Of a DNA stretch of 64,000 bases, positions 1 to 8,401 are shown piece after piece. A program made the translations under genes and the position numbers. This stretch comes from Gammaproteobacteria bacterium. Lineage in GTDB: Bacteria > Pseudomonadota > Gammaproteobacteria > Competibacterales > Competibacteraceae. The DNA lies in NCBI GenBank assembly GCA_024235095.1, contig JACKNC010000001.1:248001-312000 (forward strand). The letters are read 5' to 3'. Below the pieces are notes generated by a model, which searched no databases, was not told where the DNA came from, and saw nothing but the letters and a program-made list of their open reading frames with translations. Every line of letters starts with the position of its first letter. The stretch's first letter is position 1.

Positions 1-2
1 AC

Positions 3-431
3 ACCATTTTTACGATGAGGCGCGAACTGTTCTACTGGGCGGCGATTCTGTTCACGTTCGCCTTGGGCACGGCGGCAGGCGATCTTACTGCAGAAGGTTT
101 GAATCTTGGCTATGTCAACTCGACACTGATGTTTGGAGCATTGATCGGCATCGTCGCCCTTGCCTATTATGGCTTCAAGGCCAATGCGGTTTTGACGTTC
201 TGGATCGCCTACATCCTAACACGGCCATTCGGCGCATCATTTGGCGACTATTTGTCGCAATCAGTCGCTGACGGCGGCCTGGGCCTGGGCACGGTCATTA
301 CGAGCGCGATTTTCCTGTCAACCATCGCAATTCTCGTAATCTACCTGACCATCACCCGACGGGATGCGATTGATCTTCCATCGGTATCGTCGCCTTCGCC
401 TATTATGGCTTCAAAGCTAATGCGGTCTTGA
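3..431 (+). CDS. COG4705-type multipass membrane protein, 5' end outside window
   Basis: The frame is open from base 3 and the ATG at 15 lies inside a recognisable repeat of the family, so the true start is probably left of the window. The visible 138 residues hold about four hydrophobic segments and the characteristic unit around FWIAYILTRPFGAS (residues 61-75). The family has no established function; members often sit beside two-component regulators, as here. The C-terminus is abnormal: from about residue 122 the frame runs out of phase through a relic copy of the gene's own repeat (380-475), so the last 17 or so residues (ending KLMRS) are probably not native. Likely a real gene whose 3' end was rearranged. 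Confidence 0.7.
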   Translation, partial: TIFTMRRELFYWAAILFTFALGTAAGDLTAEGLNLGYVNSTLMFGALIGIVALAYYGFKANAVLTFWIAYILTRPFGASFGDYLSQSVADGGLGLGTVITSAIFLSTIAILVIYLTITRRDAIDLPSVSSPSPIMASKLMRS

Positions 432-475
432 TGTTCTGGATCGTCGTCATCCTGACGCGGTCATTCTGCGCATCA
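380..475 (+). pseudogene. Relic fragment of a second COG4705 gene
   Basis: These 96 bases align without gaps to bases 144-239 of the preceding gene. In the proper frame they read IGIVAFAYYGFKANAVLMFW, against IGIVALAYYGFKANAVLTFW upstream. The copy lies in a different frame from the upstream gene and has neither start nor stop of its own. It is a decayed remnant of a duplicated or displaced paralogue. Confidence 0.8.
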
Positions 476-477
476 GT

Positions 478-570
478 AAGAATGCCATCTCCGCTGTGGA
501 TTAGGTCAAGGACGGCGTTACGGTAAGCCGTGTGCTCGAAGGCACTGAGCACGCGGCCATGTTGCCTGGA
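478..570 (+). pseudogene. Relic fragment of an OmpR-type response regulator
   Basis: Thirty-one codons read KNAISAVD, a stop codon, then VKDGVTVSRVLEGTEHAAML. They match residues 26 onward of the intact response regulator at 3931 (KDAAYAVDWVKDGVTADGVL), with TAG replacing the Trp codon. The fragment follows the COG4705 relic directly, which suggests an ancestral order of COG4705 gene then response regulator that was broken by rearrangement. Confidence 0.75.
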
Positions 571-580
571 GTGTAGTGGC

Positions 581-2608
581 ATGAATGACTTGATCAACAC
601 ATCCATGCAGTGGGTTAGCCTGCATCCTCACCTTGCCGGCCTAATCTTGGGCCTGATTACCTGCGCTGAATCGCTGGCTTTCATCGGCTTGGTGGTACCC
701 GGCGCCACGCTGACACTGGTAGCTGGCGTGCTGGTGGGCGCCGGTTCCATGGCGTTCTGGAGTACCTTCGCCTGGGCAGCGGGCGGTGCGGTGCTGGGTG
801 ATGGCCTCAGTTACTGGCTTGGCCATCGTTATCAGGAGCAACTGCGCAGCCTGGGGCTGCTGCGCCGCCACCCGGAATGGCTCGCGCGCGGGGAGGACTT
901 CTTCCATCGCCACGGCGGCAAGAGCATCCTGTTCGCCCGCTTTGTCGGCCCGGTGCGACCAGTGATTCCGGTGGTCGCCGGCATGCTGGGCATGGCGCCG
1001 ATTCGCTTCTATCTCTACAACTTGTCTTCGGCGCTGATTTGGGCGGCGGCACACTTGCTGCCGGGCATGGTATTCGGCGCCTCGCTGGTGCTCGCCGGCC
1101 AAGTAGCCACGCGATTGGCTGTGGTGTTCGGCGTACTGGTGGCATCCGCCTGGCTGATTATCTGGTTGATGCGCCTGAGTTACCACCAACTACAGCCGCG
1201 AGTTGCCCGCTGGGCGACCCAGGCTATGGCCTGGGGTCGCACCCATCGCTATCTCGCGTGGCTCGTTACCGACCTACTCGATCCGGCGCGCCCGGCATCG
1301 CGCGCTCTGCTCGTCTGGCTGGTGGTACTCATTGCGGCAGGCTGGCTGTTTCTCGGGATACTGGAGGATGTGCTTACCCAGGATCAAATCGTGTACGCAG
1401 GTCAGGCGCTCTACCATCTGCTGCAACAACTGCGCACACCACTCGGTGACTGGGTCATGGTCGTGCTTACGGAGCTGGGCGACGCAGCCGTTACGATTCC
1501 CGTCGCCATCGTGGTGCTGGTCTGGCTACTCTGGCGGCGCGCCTGGCGTGACGCGTTGTATTGGTTGACCGCGCTCGGCTCTGGAGCGCTGGCCGTCACG
1601 ATCATCAAAGTGGCGCTGAAAGCGCCACGACCGGTGGCGCTGTATTCCGGGACCGATGCGTACAGCTTTCCGAGCGGTCACGCGACCCTGAGCACGGTGA
1701 TCTACGGGTTCCTGGCGGTCCTCGTGGCGGACACATTCAGCCCGCGCTGGCGCTGGACCCCCTATGCGACCGCCGCGCTCTTGATTATCGGGATCGCGTT
1801 TTCCCGACTCTATCTCGGTGCGCATTGGCTGGCCGATGTCACGGCAGGTGTCTCCCTGGGTACGGTATGGGTGGCTTTGCTAGCGATCGCACGCGAGCGA
1901 CGCCAGTCAGCGCCAGTTTCGATTCACGGACTCGCCACAGTAACCTTGCTGGGGTTTCTCAGCGCCGCTGGCTGGCATGTTCACAATAAAATATCGCAAG
2001 ACCTTGTACGTTACGCCGTGCGCCATCCAGTGATGTCGATGCCTGTGCTGGCATGGTGGCAGGGAGACTGGCGGAAGCTGCCAGCTTGGCGGCTCGATCT
2101 GCAAGGCGAACACGAGCAACCGTTAAATGTGCAGTGGGCAGGCGACCTGGGTTCAGTACGGCAGTACCTCTTATCGCATGGCTGGCATGAACCCACGGCG
2201 CTCAGTGCCCGTACCGCGTTACGTTGGTTCTTGCCTAACCCGTCGCTCGCACAGCTTCCCGTGCTACCGCAATTGCACGATGGTCAATACGAATCGTTGC
2301 TTCTGACCGCCGAACGGCGCGACCAGACGCACTCTGCCGAACAGTGGATTCTACGTTTATGGCCGACGATGCTGCGGTTACAGCCGAACGACATTCCGGT
2401 ATGGGTTGGCGCCGTCGCGTCACAGTACAGCGCGCATTTGCCACTGATCAGCTTTCCGCGTTCGAACGATGGCTACGATTCAGCACTAACGGCGCTGGAA
2501 TCCACCTTGAGCAAGGTAAAGTGGAAATCGGTACAGTATCCGTCTCGGGAAAACGGAGAATCTGCTCGCTGGAGCGGTACTGTCCTGTTGGTTGACAGCA
2601 ATCGTTAA
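581..2608 (+). CDS. DedA-PAP2-LssY three-domain membrane protein
   Basis: The 675-residue integral membrane protein starts at ATG 581; an in-frame ATG at 530 lies in relic sequence and is less likely. Residues 1-200 are a DedA/SNARE-associated domain with the ARFVGPVRPVIPVVAGM motif. Residues about 285-430 are a PAP2 phosphatase domain with all three signatures: KVALKAPRP near 343, PSGHA near 363 and SRLYLGAHWLAD near 408. Residues about 440-675 resemble the LssY C-terminal domain. DedA proteins move or scramble undecaprenyl phosphate or phospholipids, and PAP2 enzymes dephosphorylate lipid phosphates or pyrophosphates, so a role in polyprenyl-phosphate or lipid A phosphate turnover is inferred. 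The MFS and two-component genes follow on the same strand. Confidence 0.88.
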   Translation: MNDLINTSMQWVSLHPHLAGLILGLITCAESLAFIGLVVPGATLTLVAGVLVGAGSMAFWSTFAWAAGGAVLGDGLSYWLGHRYQEQLRSLGLLRRHPEWLARGEDFFHRHGGKSILFARFVGPVRPVIPVVAGMLGMAPIRFYLYNLSSALIWAAAHLLPGMVFGASLVLAGQVATRLAVVFGVLVASAWLIIWLMRLSYHQLQPRVARWATQAMAWGRTHRYLAWLVTDLLDPARPASRALLVWLVVLIAAGWLFLGILEDVLTQDQIVYAGQALYHLLQQLRTPLGDWVMVVLTELGDAAVTIPVAIVVLVWLLWRRAWRDALYWLTALGSGALAVTIIKVALKAPRPVALYSGTDAYSFPSGHATLSTVIYGFLAVLVADTFSPRWRWTPYATAALLIIGIAFSRLYLGAHWLADVTAGVSLGTVWVALLAIARERRQSAPVSIHGLATVTLLGFLSAAGWHVHNKISQDLVRYAVRHPVMSMPVLAWWQGDWRKLPAWRLDLQGEHEQPLNVQWAGDLGSVRQYLLSHGWHEPTALSARTALRWFLPNPSLAQLPVLPQLHDGQYESLLLTAERRDQTHSAEQWILRLWPTMLRLQPNDIPVWVGAVASQYSAHLPLISFPRSNDGYDSALTALESTLSKVKWKSVQYPSRENGESARWSGTVLLVDSNR

Positions 2609-2702
2609 TTGGCGCCTCTACGCTCCAATATAAAGAGTTGTCGAATCCCTTGCAGCCGGTTGGCTGCGTCGCTGGTTGTCGGCGACAACCGATAAATTCT
2701 GA

Positions 2703-3923
2703 GTGAGCGGAATGATAAGCATGCAAGCAAAAGGCGACGGCTCCGGCTCTGCCCTGAAACAGATTCCAACCGGAGTCTGGATACTTGGCTTTGTCAGTCT
2801 GTTGATGGACATCTCGTCAGAGATGATCCACAGCCTGCTGCCAATGTTCATGGTGACGACGTTGGGGGCCAGCGCTCTCGTAGTCGGTTTGATCGAAGGG
2901 CTAGCTGAGTCAACAGCATTGATTCTAAAAATATTTTCCGGTGTGCTGAGCGACTACTTGGGCAAGCGCAAGGGACTTGCAGTGTTCGGCTACGCCTTGG
3001 GTGCACTGACCAAACCCGTGTTTGCATTGGCACCGACCGTTGGCATCGTGCTGACGGCGCGGCTGGTGGATCGGATTGGCAAAGGGATTCGTGGCGCACC
3101 GCGTGATGCGCTGGTCGCTGACATTGCGCCGCCGAGCTTGCGCGGAACCGCCTTTGGTCTGCGTCAGTCGCTCGATACCGTAGGGGCTTTTCTTGGGCCA
3201 CTACTGGCTGTTGGTCTGATGCTGTTGTGGACCAACGACTTCCGGGCTGTGTTCTGGGTGGCGGTGATTCCGGGTCTGATGGCCGTCGCGCTGTTGTTCT
3301 TTGGTCTGCGTGAACCAGAACACCATCAGACAACGACACGCACGAATCCGATTTGCCGGGAGAACTTGCGCCGTCTTGGCGTTCCTTATTGGTGGGTCGT
3401 TGGCATTGGCGCGGTGTTCGCGCTGGCCCGATTTAGCGAAGCGTTTCTTGTCCTGCGTGCGCAGCAGGGCGGCGTGCCGGTCGCATTCGTGCCGCTGGTG
3501 ATGGTGGCGATGAACGTGATCTATGCGTTGTCGGCGTATCCTTTCGGCAAGCTCTCCGACCGCATGAACCACCGCAAGCTGTTGGCGCTCGGGTTGGTTG
3601 TGCTGATTGCAGCGGACCTAGTGCTCGCCGCCAGCGATCATTGGGGCGTGGTATTGGCTGGAGTTGCGTTGTGGGGCGTGCACATGGGCATGACTCAAGG
3701 GCTGCTGGCAACGATGGTAGCCGATACGGCGCCTGCTGACCTGCGCGGCACAGCCTATGGTTTCTTCAATCTGGTTAGTGGCATGGCCATGTTGCTGGCT
3801 AGTGTCGTTGCGGGCCTGCTTTGGGATCGACTCGGGGCGTCGGCTACGTTCTATGCTGGCGCAACCTTCTGCATGATTGCGTTGGTGGGCCTCGCGTGGC
3901 CGCCTGAGGCAGATCACTGTTGA
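2703..3923 (+). CDS. MFS transporter
   Basis: A roughly 406-residue major facilitator with about 12 hydrophobic segments. The loop between helices 2 and 3 carries the MFS signature as DYLGKRKG, and a second copy (KLSDRMNHRK) sits at the start of the C-terminal half. The RIGKGIRGAPRDAL stretch is typical of a subgroup found in metal- and stress-resistance islands. The called start is GTG 2703; ATGs at 2712 and 2721 are equally possible. Substrate unknown. The stop is seven bases before the response regulator ATG, so the two are probably co-transcribed. Confidence 0.85.
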   Translation: MSGMISMQAKGDGSGSALKQIPTGVWILGFVSLLMDISSEMIHSLLPMFMVTTLGASALVVGLIEGLAESTALILKIFSGVLSDYLGKRKGLAVFGYALGALTKPVFALAPTVGIVLTARLVDRIGKGIRGAPRDALVADIAPPSLRGTAFGLRQSLDTVGAFLGPLLAVGLMLLWTNDFRAVFWVAVIPGLMAVALLFFGLREPEHHQTTTRTNPICRENLRRLGVPYWWVVGIGAVFALARFSEAFLVLRAQQGGVPVAFVPLVMVAMNVIYALSAYPFGKLSDRMNHRKLLALGLVVLIAADLVLAASDHWGVVLAGVALWGVHMGMTQGLLATMVADTAPADLRGTAYGFFNLVSGMAMLLASVVAGLLWDRLGASATFYAGATFCMIALVGLAWPPEADHC

Positions 3924-3930
3924 GGAGACG

Positions 3931-4593
3931 ATGCGTATCCTGCTGGTCGAAGATGACCTGATGATTGGTGAGGCGGTATCCATCGCTCTCAAAGATGCTG
4001 CGTATGCCGTGGACTGGGTGAAAGATGGCGTCACCGCAGACGGTGTGCTGGAAAACGCTGAACACCAGGCCGTATTGCTTGATCTGGGCCTGCCCAAGCG
4101 CGACGGTTTGGACGTGCTGCGTCGTTTGCGCCAAGCGCGCAACACAGCGCCCGTCATTATTATTACTGCGCGTGATGGCATCGACGACCGGATCAAGGGT
4201 TTAGATTTTGGGGCCGATGATTATTTAGTAAAGCCATTTGATATAAAAGAACTTTTAGCCAGGCTGCGGGCGGTGATTCGCCGCCGAGGCGGGCAAGCGG
4301 CGCCGTTGCTCAGCAATGGCCAAGTGACCCTCGACCCGACGACCCGCGAAGCGCGCTGTGGCGCTGCGGTAGAGGCGCTAAGCGCACGTGAGTTCGCTGT
4401 GTTGCAGGCGCTCCTGCTCAAACCCGGCATGATTCTCTCGCGCGCTGAGCTGGAAGAACGCATCTATGGCTGGAACGAAGAGGTTGAAAGCAATGCGGTG
4501 GACTTCCTGATTCACGGCGTGCGCAAAAAACTCGGTTCCAACATCATCAAGAACGTCCGTGGGGCCGGCTGGATGGTGGAAAAAGCCCGATGA
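3931..4593 (+). CDS. OmpR/PhoB-family response regulator
   Basis: A 220-residue regulator. The ATG at 3931 is preceded by GAGGAG with good spacing and begins MRILLVEDD, the usual first strand of the receiver with its acidic pair. The phospho-acceptor is the Asp in LLDLGLPKRDG (about residue 51) and the conserved Lys is in DDYLVKPF. The C-terminal winged helix spans about residues 125-220 (LSAREFAVLQALL, AVDFLIHGVRKKLG). It resembles the QseB/PmrA/TctD subgroup. It overlaps the kinase start by four bases (ATGA), so the pair is translationally coupled. It is the intact counterpart of the relic at 478-570. Confidence 0.95.
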   Translation: MRILLVEDDLMIGEAVSIALKDAAYAVDWVKDGVTADGVLENAEHQAVLLDLGLPKRDGLDVLRRLRQARNTAPVIIITARDGIDDRIKGLDFGADDYLVKPFDIKELLARLRAVIRRRGGQAAPLLSNGQVTLDPTTREARCGAAVEALSAREFAVLQALLLKPGMILSRAELEERIYGWNEEVESNAVDFLIHGVRKKLGSNIIKNVRGAGWMVEKAR

Positions 4594-5933
4594 AACGATC
4601 CTTGCGACGGCATCTATCGCTGACGCTGGGCAGCGCTATCGTGCTCGCTGGTCTAGCAGCGGCGCTGGCTTCCTTTGGTCTGGCATATTTCGAAGCCAAG
4701 GAATTTCAAGACGACATGCTGCGGCAGATCGCTATGCTCCATGTCAACGGTCCCAGTACATTTCGCGTGCTGGAATCTCCTCATCGAGATACCGGGGAAA
4801 TTCCGATCAGCGATCCTGAATCCCGCATTATCGTCATCCATCTGCCGCGTGATGCAAGACCCGATTGGATCCATCTGCCGCGCGACGCAAAATCCACCTG
4901 GGTCGCCAGCGATTTGCCGCCGGGCCTCCACACCCTGAACACCCGCTCTGGATCTCTGCGGGTGCTGGTTCGCGATATGCCTGCCGGGGAGCGTTTGATA
5001 GTGGCTCAGCTCACCACAGTACGCGATGAACTCGCGCTCAGCAGTGCGCTGCAGACACTGATTCCCTTGCTGCTGTTGCTCCCACTACTGGTCTGGTTGA
5101 TCGTGCGGATTGTCCACAGTGAGCTGGCGCCCATCACCCGGATGGCCAAAGCGCTGGACGCCCAGCCGGCGGATCGGCCGCAAGCCGTCCCTGACAATGG
5201 TCTCCCAGATGAAATTACCCCTTTTGTGCATGCCATCAACCGCTTGCTGGAGCGGGTCAATCTATTGATCGGACAGCAAAGGCGCTTTATCGCGGATGCT
5301 GCGCATGAACTGCGCAGTCCGCTGACCGCGCTGTCGCTGCAAGCGCAGAACCTGATGCGCGCCGAGTCGCTGGACGCTGTGCGTGAGCGTGTCGTTCCGC
5401 TTCAGGAGGGCATCGAACGCGCCCGCCATCTGGCGGAGCAGTTACTCAGCTTAGCCCGAACTCAAGCCAGTATTGCCGAAGCATCCGTGGTCGACGTTTC
5501 GGCTATGGTGCGCGAACTGATGGCCGAATATTGGCGCTTGGCCGAGGCCAAGCGTATCGACCTGGGCCTTGAGGAAACCGCGCCCTTTACTCTGCGCGGC
5601 TCCAGAGAAACATTGCGCCTGATGATAAGCAATGCGTTAGAAAACGCCCTGAAATACACCCCGGAAGGCGGTGAAGTGACGCTACGCCTGCGGTCGGATG
5701 CGCAAGGCGATCTTATCGAAATCGTAGATAACGGCCCTGGAATTCCTCCTGCCGAACGCGAGCGAGTGTTCGACGCCTTCTATCGGATACCCGGCGCTAA
5801 GGGCGAGGGCAGTGGACTCGGACTGGCCATCGCACACGAAGCCGCAATCCGCATGGGCGGGACCGTGAACCTGTATAATCGGCAAGCGGGTTCCGGTCTC
5901 ATCTTCCGCTACCAACACGGATGCAAAAATTAA
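4590..5933 (+). CDS. Sensor histidine kinase (QseC/PmrB-like)
   Basis: A 447-residue inner-membrane sensor kinase. An N-terminal membrane helix (about 8-30) and a second (about 155-175) bracket a periplasmic sensor domain of roughly 120 residues. HAMP-like sequence follows. The H-box is DAAHELRSPLTALSLQ with the phospho-accepting His, the N-box is NALENALKYTPEGG, and the G-boxes are DNGPGIPP and GSGLGLAIAHEA. The sensor domain contains an 11-codon tandem duplication (HLPRDARPDW / HLPRDAKSTW). It is coupled to the response regulator. The signal is not evident, but the lipid-phosphatase and MFS neighbours suggest envelope stress or a toxic compound. Confidence 0.93.
   Translation: MKRSLRRHLSLTLGSAIVLAGLAAALASFGLAYFEAKEFQDDMLRQIAMLHVNGPSTFRVLESPHRDTGEIPISDPESRIIVIHLPRDARPDWIHLPRDAKSTWVASDLPPGLHTLNTRSGSLRVLVRDMPAGERLIVAQLTTVRDELALSSALQTLIPLLLLLPLLVWLIVRIVHSELAPITRMAKALDAQPADRPQAVPDNGLPDEITPFVHAINRLLERVNLLIGQQRRFIADAAHELRSPLTALSLQAQNLMRAESLDAVRERVVPLQEGIERARHLAEQLLSLARTQASIAEASVVDVSAMVRELMAEYWRLAEAKRIDLGLEETAPFTLRGSRETLRLMISNALENALKYTPEGGEVTLRLRSDAQGDLIEIVDNGPGIPPAERERVFDAFYRIPGAKGEGSGLGLAIAHEAAIRMGGTVNLYNRQAGSGLIFRYQHGCKN
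4836..4901 (+). repeat. 33-bp in-frame tandem duplication in the kinase sensor domain
   Basis: Two 33-base units (4836-4868 and 4869-4901) encode IHLPRDARPDW and IHLPRDAKSTW. They differ at several positions, so the duplication is not brand new. It adds 11 residues to the periplasmic domain without breaking the frame. Confidence 0.8.
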
Positions 5934-6125
5934 TGAGTGCTTTCGTTGCATTTTCTGAGGTGAACCTTCGACGGTAGAGCGCAGATAGTGGTTCGGACGC
6001 ATAGGAGCTTAGCTCTGCTACCGTTCGCGCAAACGCAGTTTTCCAGCCGTCAGAATCTGCATTGCTGCTTCATCCTCATGGCGCACTTCGGTATGATAAT
6101 CCTCTTTTTCCCAAACGGCCCTACC

Positions 6126-6191
6126 ATGCCCACCGGTTCTACATTCAACAGTCCCGCCCGAATTGCCGATAGCGAGCGCTTTTTGCAATGA
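6126..6191 (+). CDS. Possible 21-codon leader ORF overlapping the fis start
   Basis: ATG 6126 opens a 21-residue frame (MPTGSTFNSPARIADSERFL plus Gln) whose TGA overlaps the fis ATG as ATGA. There is no convincing ribosome binding site before it, and fis itself also lacks a strong one. The peptide might couple translation to fis, or be chance. Usual fis loci have dusB upstream; no dusB is recognisable in the 254-base gap 5934-6187. Confidence 0.25.
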   Translation: MPTGSTFNSPARIADSERFLQ

Positions 6192-6481
6192 ACTATAACA
6201 ACACCGATTCTCCCGTTGATCTGTTGCCCGCCACCCCCTTGCGTGATCAGGTCTATGAGGCGCTGCGCATCTATTTTCACAATCTGGGCGACCAGCAACC
6301 CAGCCATTTGTACGATCTGGTGCTGCAAGAGGTGGAACCTCCCTTGCTGGAGATCGTCATGGAGCGCACCGACGGCAACCAGACCCATGCGGCGGATCTG
6401 CTGGGCATCAATCGCGGCACGCTGCGTAAGAAGCTCCGAAAATACGCTCTTGATAAACTCACATTATCCAGTAAACGGTAA
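6188..6481 (+). CDS. fis: Fis-family nucleoid-associated DNA-binding protein
   Basis: A 97-residue protein, the size of enterobacterial Fis (98). The C-terminal helix-turn-helix is clear: RTDGNQTHAADLLGINRGTL followed by RKKLRKY. The N-terminal half (DQVYEALRIYFHNLGDQQPS) matches the dimerisation helices. Fis bends DNA and adjusts rRNA, recombination and growth-phase transcription. In many gammaproteobacteria fis follows dusB, sometimes next to purH; here it is alone and followed within eight bases by a HAD phosphatase gene. Confidence 0.93.
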   Translation: MNYNNTDSPVDLLPATPLRDQVYEALRIYFHNLGDQQPSHLYDLVLQEVEPPLLEIVMERTDGNQTHAADLLGINRGTLRKKLRKYALDKLTLSSKR

Positions 6482-6488
6482 TCATTTT

Positions 6489-7145
6489 ATGAGTTTGGCG
6501 ATTTTTGATCTCGACAACACCTTGCTGGGGGGGGACAGCGATTACCTATGGGGCCAGTTTCTCATCGAACAAGGACTGGTTGACGGTGAACATTACGAGC
6601 GCGAGAATCAGCGCTTTTACGATGAGTACCGGGCAGGCATACTGGATATTCACGCTTTCCTGGCTTTCATGTTGCGCCCCCTGGCCGAACATCCGCTGCC
6701 CGAGCTGTTGGCTTGGCGCGAACGATTCCTGGAAGAGAAAATTCAACCGATTTTGTTGCCCAAAGCGGATGAATTACTGGACCGGCATCGCACCGCCGGC
6801 GACACTCTACTCATTATTACCGCCACCAACCGCTTCATCACCGCCCCCATTGCTGAACGGCTGGGCGTACCGCATTTACTGGCCAGCGAACCGGAATTGA
6901 TCGATGGCCGTTATACCGGACGACCGACCGGCATTCCCTGTTTCCAGCATGGCAAGGTGGAACGGCTCGATGCCTGGCTCACCGAAACCGGCGGCGATCT
7001 TGTGAGAAGCTGGTTCTATAGCGATTCTCACAATGATTTGCCCCTCCTCGACCGGGTTACTTATCCTGTAGCAGTCGACCCTGACGCCACTTTGGCCCAC
7101 CATGCCGGGAAACGTGGTTGGCCGATCATTAGCTTGCGGAATTAA
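6489..7145 (+). CDS. HAD-superfamily (subfamily IB) phosphatase
   Basis: A 218-residue soluble enzyme. ATG 6489 is chosen because MSLAIFDLDNTLLGGDSD places HAD motif I (DLDNT, nucleophilic Asp near residue 8) where the family has it; a longer frame upstream is a shadow of fis. Motif II is in LLIITATNRF, the motif III Lys in FQHGKVERL, and motif IV in YSDSHNDLPLL. It resembles the SerB-like HAD-IB group acting on small phosphomonoesters, but the substrate cannot be read from sequence. The start is only seven bases after the fis stop, with no clear ribosome binding site, so translational coupling is likely. Confidence 0.88.
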   Translation: MSLAIFDLDNTLLGGDSDYLWGQFLIEQGLVDGEHYERENQRFYDEYRAGILDIHAFLAFMLRPLAEHPLPELLAWRERFLEEKIQPILLPKADELLDRHRTAGDTLLIITATNRFITAPIAERLGVPHLLASEPELIDGRYTGRPTGIPCFQHGKVERLDAWLTETGGDLVRSWFYSDSHNDLPLLDRVTYPVAVDPDATLAHHAGKRGWPIISLRN

Positions 7146-7194
7146 TCCATTCCAAACCCTTGTTTTTTTAATTCACTACCTTGATTTTACGCTC

Positions 7195-8262
7195 ATGCAA
7201 AACCTGTACAATGTCAATGTTGCCGCCCTGGAAGTTCTCCCTACGCCCGAGGAAATCAAGCAGCGCCTACCGCTCAGCGAAGCGGCGGCGGACACAGTGT
7301 TCCAGGCTCGGGAAACCATCAAACGCATCCTCGACCGCCAGGACCCGCGACTCTTCGTGGTGGTCGGCCCCTGCTCTATCCACGATGTGGCGGCGGCTCG
7401 TGATTACGCACAACGCTTGAAGGCGCTGGCCGATGAAGTGAAGGACACCTTGTTCGTGATCATGCGCGTGTATTTCGAGAAACCGCGCACGACGGTAGGC
7501 TGGAAAGGTTTGATCAATGATCCGCGCATGGACGATACCTTCCAAATCGATGAAGGCTTGCAAATCGCCCGCGGCCTGTTGCTGGAGCTGGCGGAAATGG
7601 GTCTGCCGGCAGGCATTGAGGCACTGGACCCGATCATCCCGCAGTACATTTCCGATCTGGTCGCCTGGACCGCCATCGGCGCCCGCACGACCGAATCACA
7701 AACCCATCGCGAGATCGCCAGCGGCCTGTCCACGCCCGTTGGGTTCAAGAATGGCACCAATGGCAGTCTGGAAGTCGCGATCAATGCGCTGCAATCCGCC
7801 GCCCGCCCACACAGCTTTCTGGGCATCAATCCACAAGGCCAGTCAGCGACCATTCGCACTCTAGGCAATCGTTATGGCCATGTCGTCTTGCGCGGCGGCG
7901 ATCGGCCCAATTATGACTCAGTATCGATCGCCTTGTGTGAAAAGGCGCTGCGTGAAAAGAAATTGCCCGTCAACATCGTTGTCGATTGCAGTCACGCCAA
8001 CGCCTTCAAGGATCCCGCCATGCAGCCGCTGGTCATGCGCGACTGTACGCATCAAATCATGGAAGGCAACCAGTCCATTGTCGGACTGATGATCGAGAGC
8101 AACCTGGAATGGGGTAGTCAGTCGATCCCAGCGGATCGCAGCCAGCTTAAATATGGCGTATCGGTCACCGACGCCTGCGTGGACTGGGCCACAACCGAGA
8201 AAATGATGCGCGAGACGGTCGCTAAATTGCAAGGCGTGTTGTCCAAGCGCAGCGCGGTCTGA
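7195..8262 (+). CDS. aroG: 3-deoxy-7-phosphoheptulonate (DAHP) synthase, class I AroF/G/H type
   Basis: A 355-residue enzyme condensing phosphoenolpyruvate and erythrose 4-phosphate in the first step of aromatic amino acid synthesis. ATG 7195 gives the normal N-terminus; the frame runs further upstream into the HAD gene. Family motifs include VVVGPCSIHD (metal/PEP site Cys), MRVYFEKPRTTVGWKGL, GARTTESQTHRE, FKNGTNG and VVDCSHANA. Feedback specificity (Phe, Tyr or Trp) cannot be assigned, so the symbol is given for the family rather than the isozyme. It lies in the same direction as fis and the HAD gene. Confidence 0.93.
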   Translation: MQNLYNVNVAALEVLPTPEEIKQRLPLSEAAADTVFQARETIKRILDRQDPRLFVVVGPCSIHDVAAARDYAQRLKALADEVKDTLFVIMRVYFEKPRTTVGWKGLINDPRMDDTFQIDEGLQIARGLLLELAEMGLPAGIEALDPIIPQYISDLVAWTAIGARTTESQTHREIASGLSTPVGFKNGTNGSLEVAINALQSAARPHSFLGINPQGQSATIRTLGNRYGHVVLRGGDRPNYDSVSIALCEKALREKKLPVNIVVDCSHANAFKDPAMQPLVMRDCTHQIMEGNQSIVGLMIESNLEWGSQSIPADRSQLKYGVSVTDACVDWATTEKMMRETVAKLQGVLSKRSAV

Positions 8263-8401
8263 CCGTTAATTGTGCAGATGGTGAGGTTCATGACGCGAAT
8301 GCCGTCTTCGATTTCTTCGAGGACCCCGGCCCGCCCCGGCATGGTAACCGCTGTGAAATGCGGTAATATCACGATCCCGGTTAAATAGCGAGGCAGCGTG
8401 A

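Noticed and set aside
877..1989. Several 120-190 residue frames within the DedA-PAP2 gene
   Set aside because: Alternative phases of a GC-rich coding region without motifs or ribosome sites.
5960..6040. Possible tRNA-like fold downstream of the kinase
   Set aside because: Only a 7-base pair (ACGGTAG/CTACCGT) forms; no T-loop or anticodon arm pattern.
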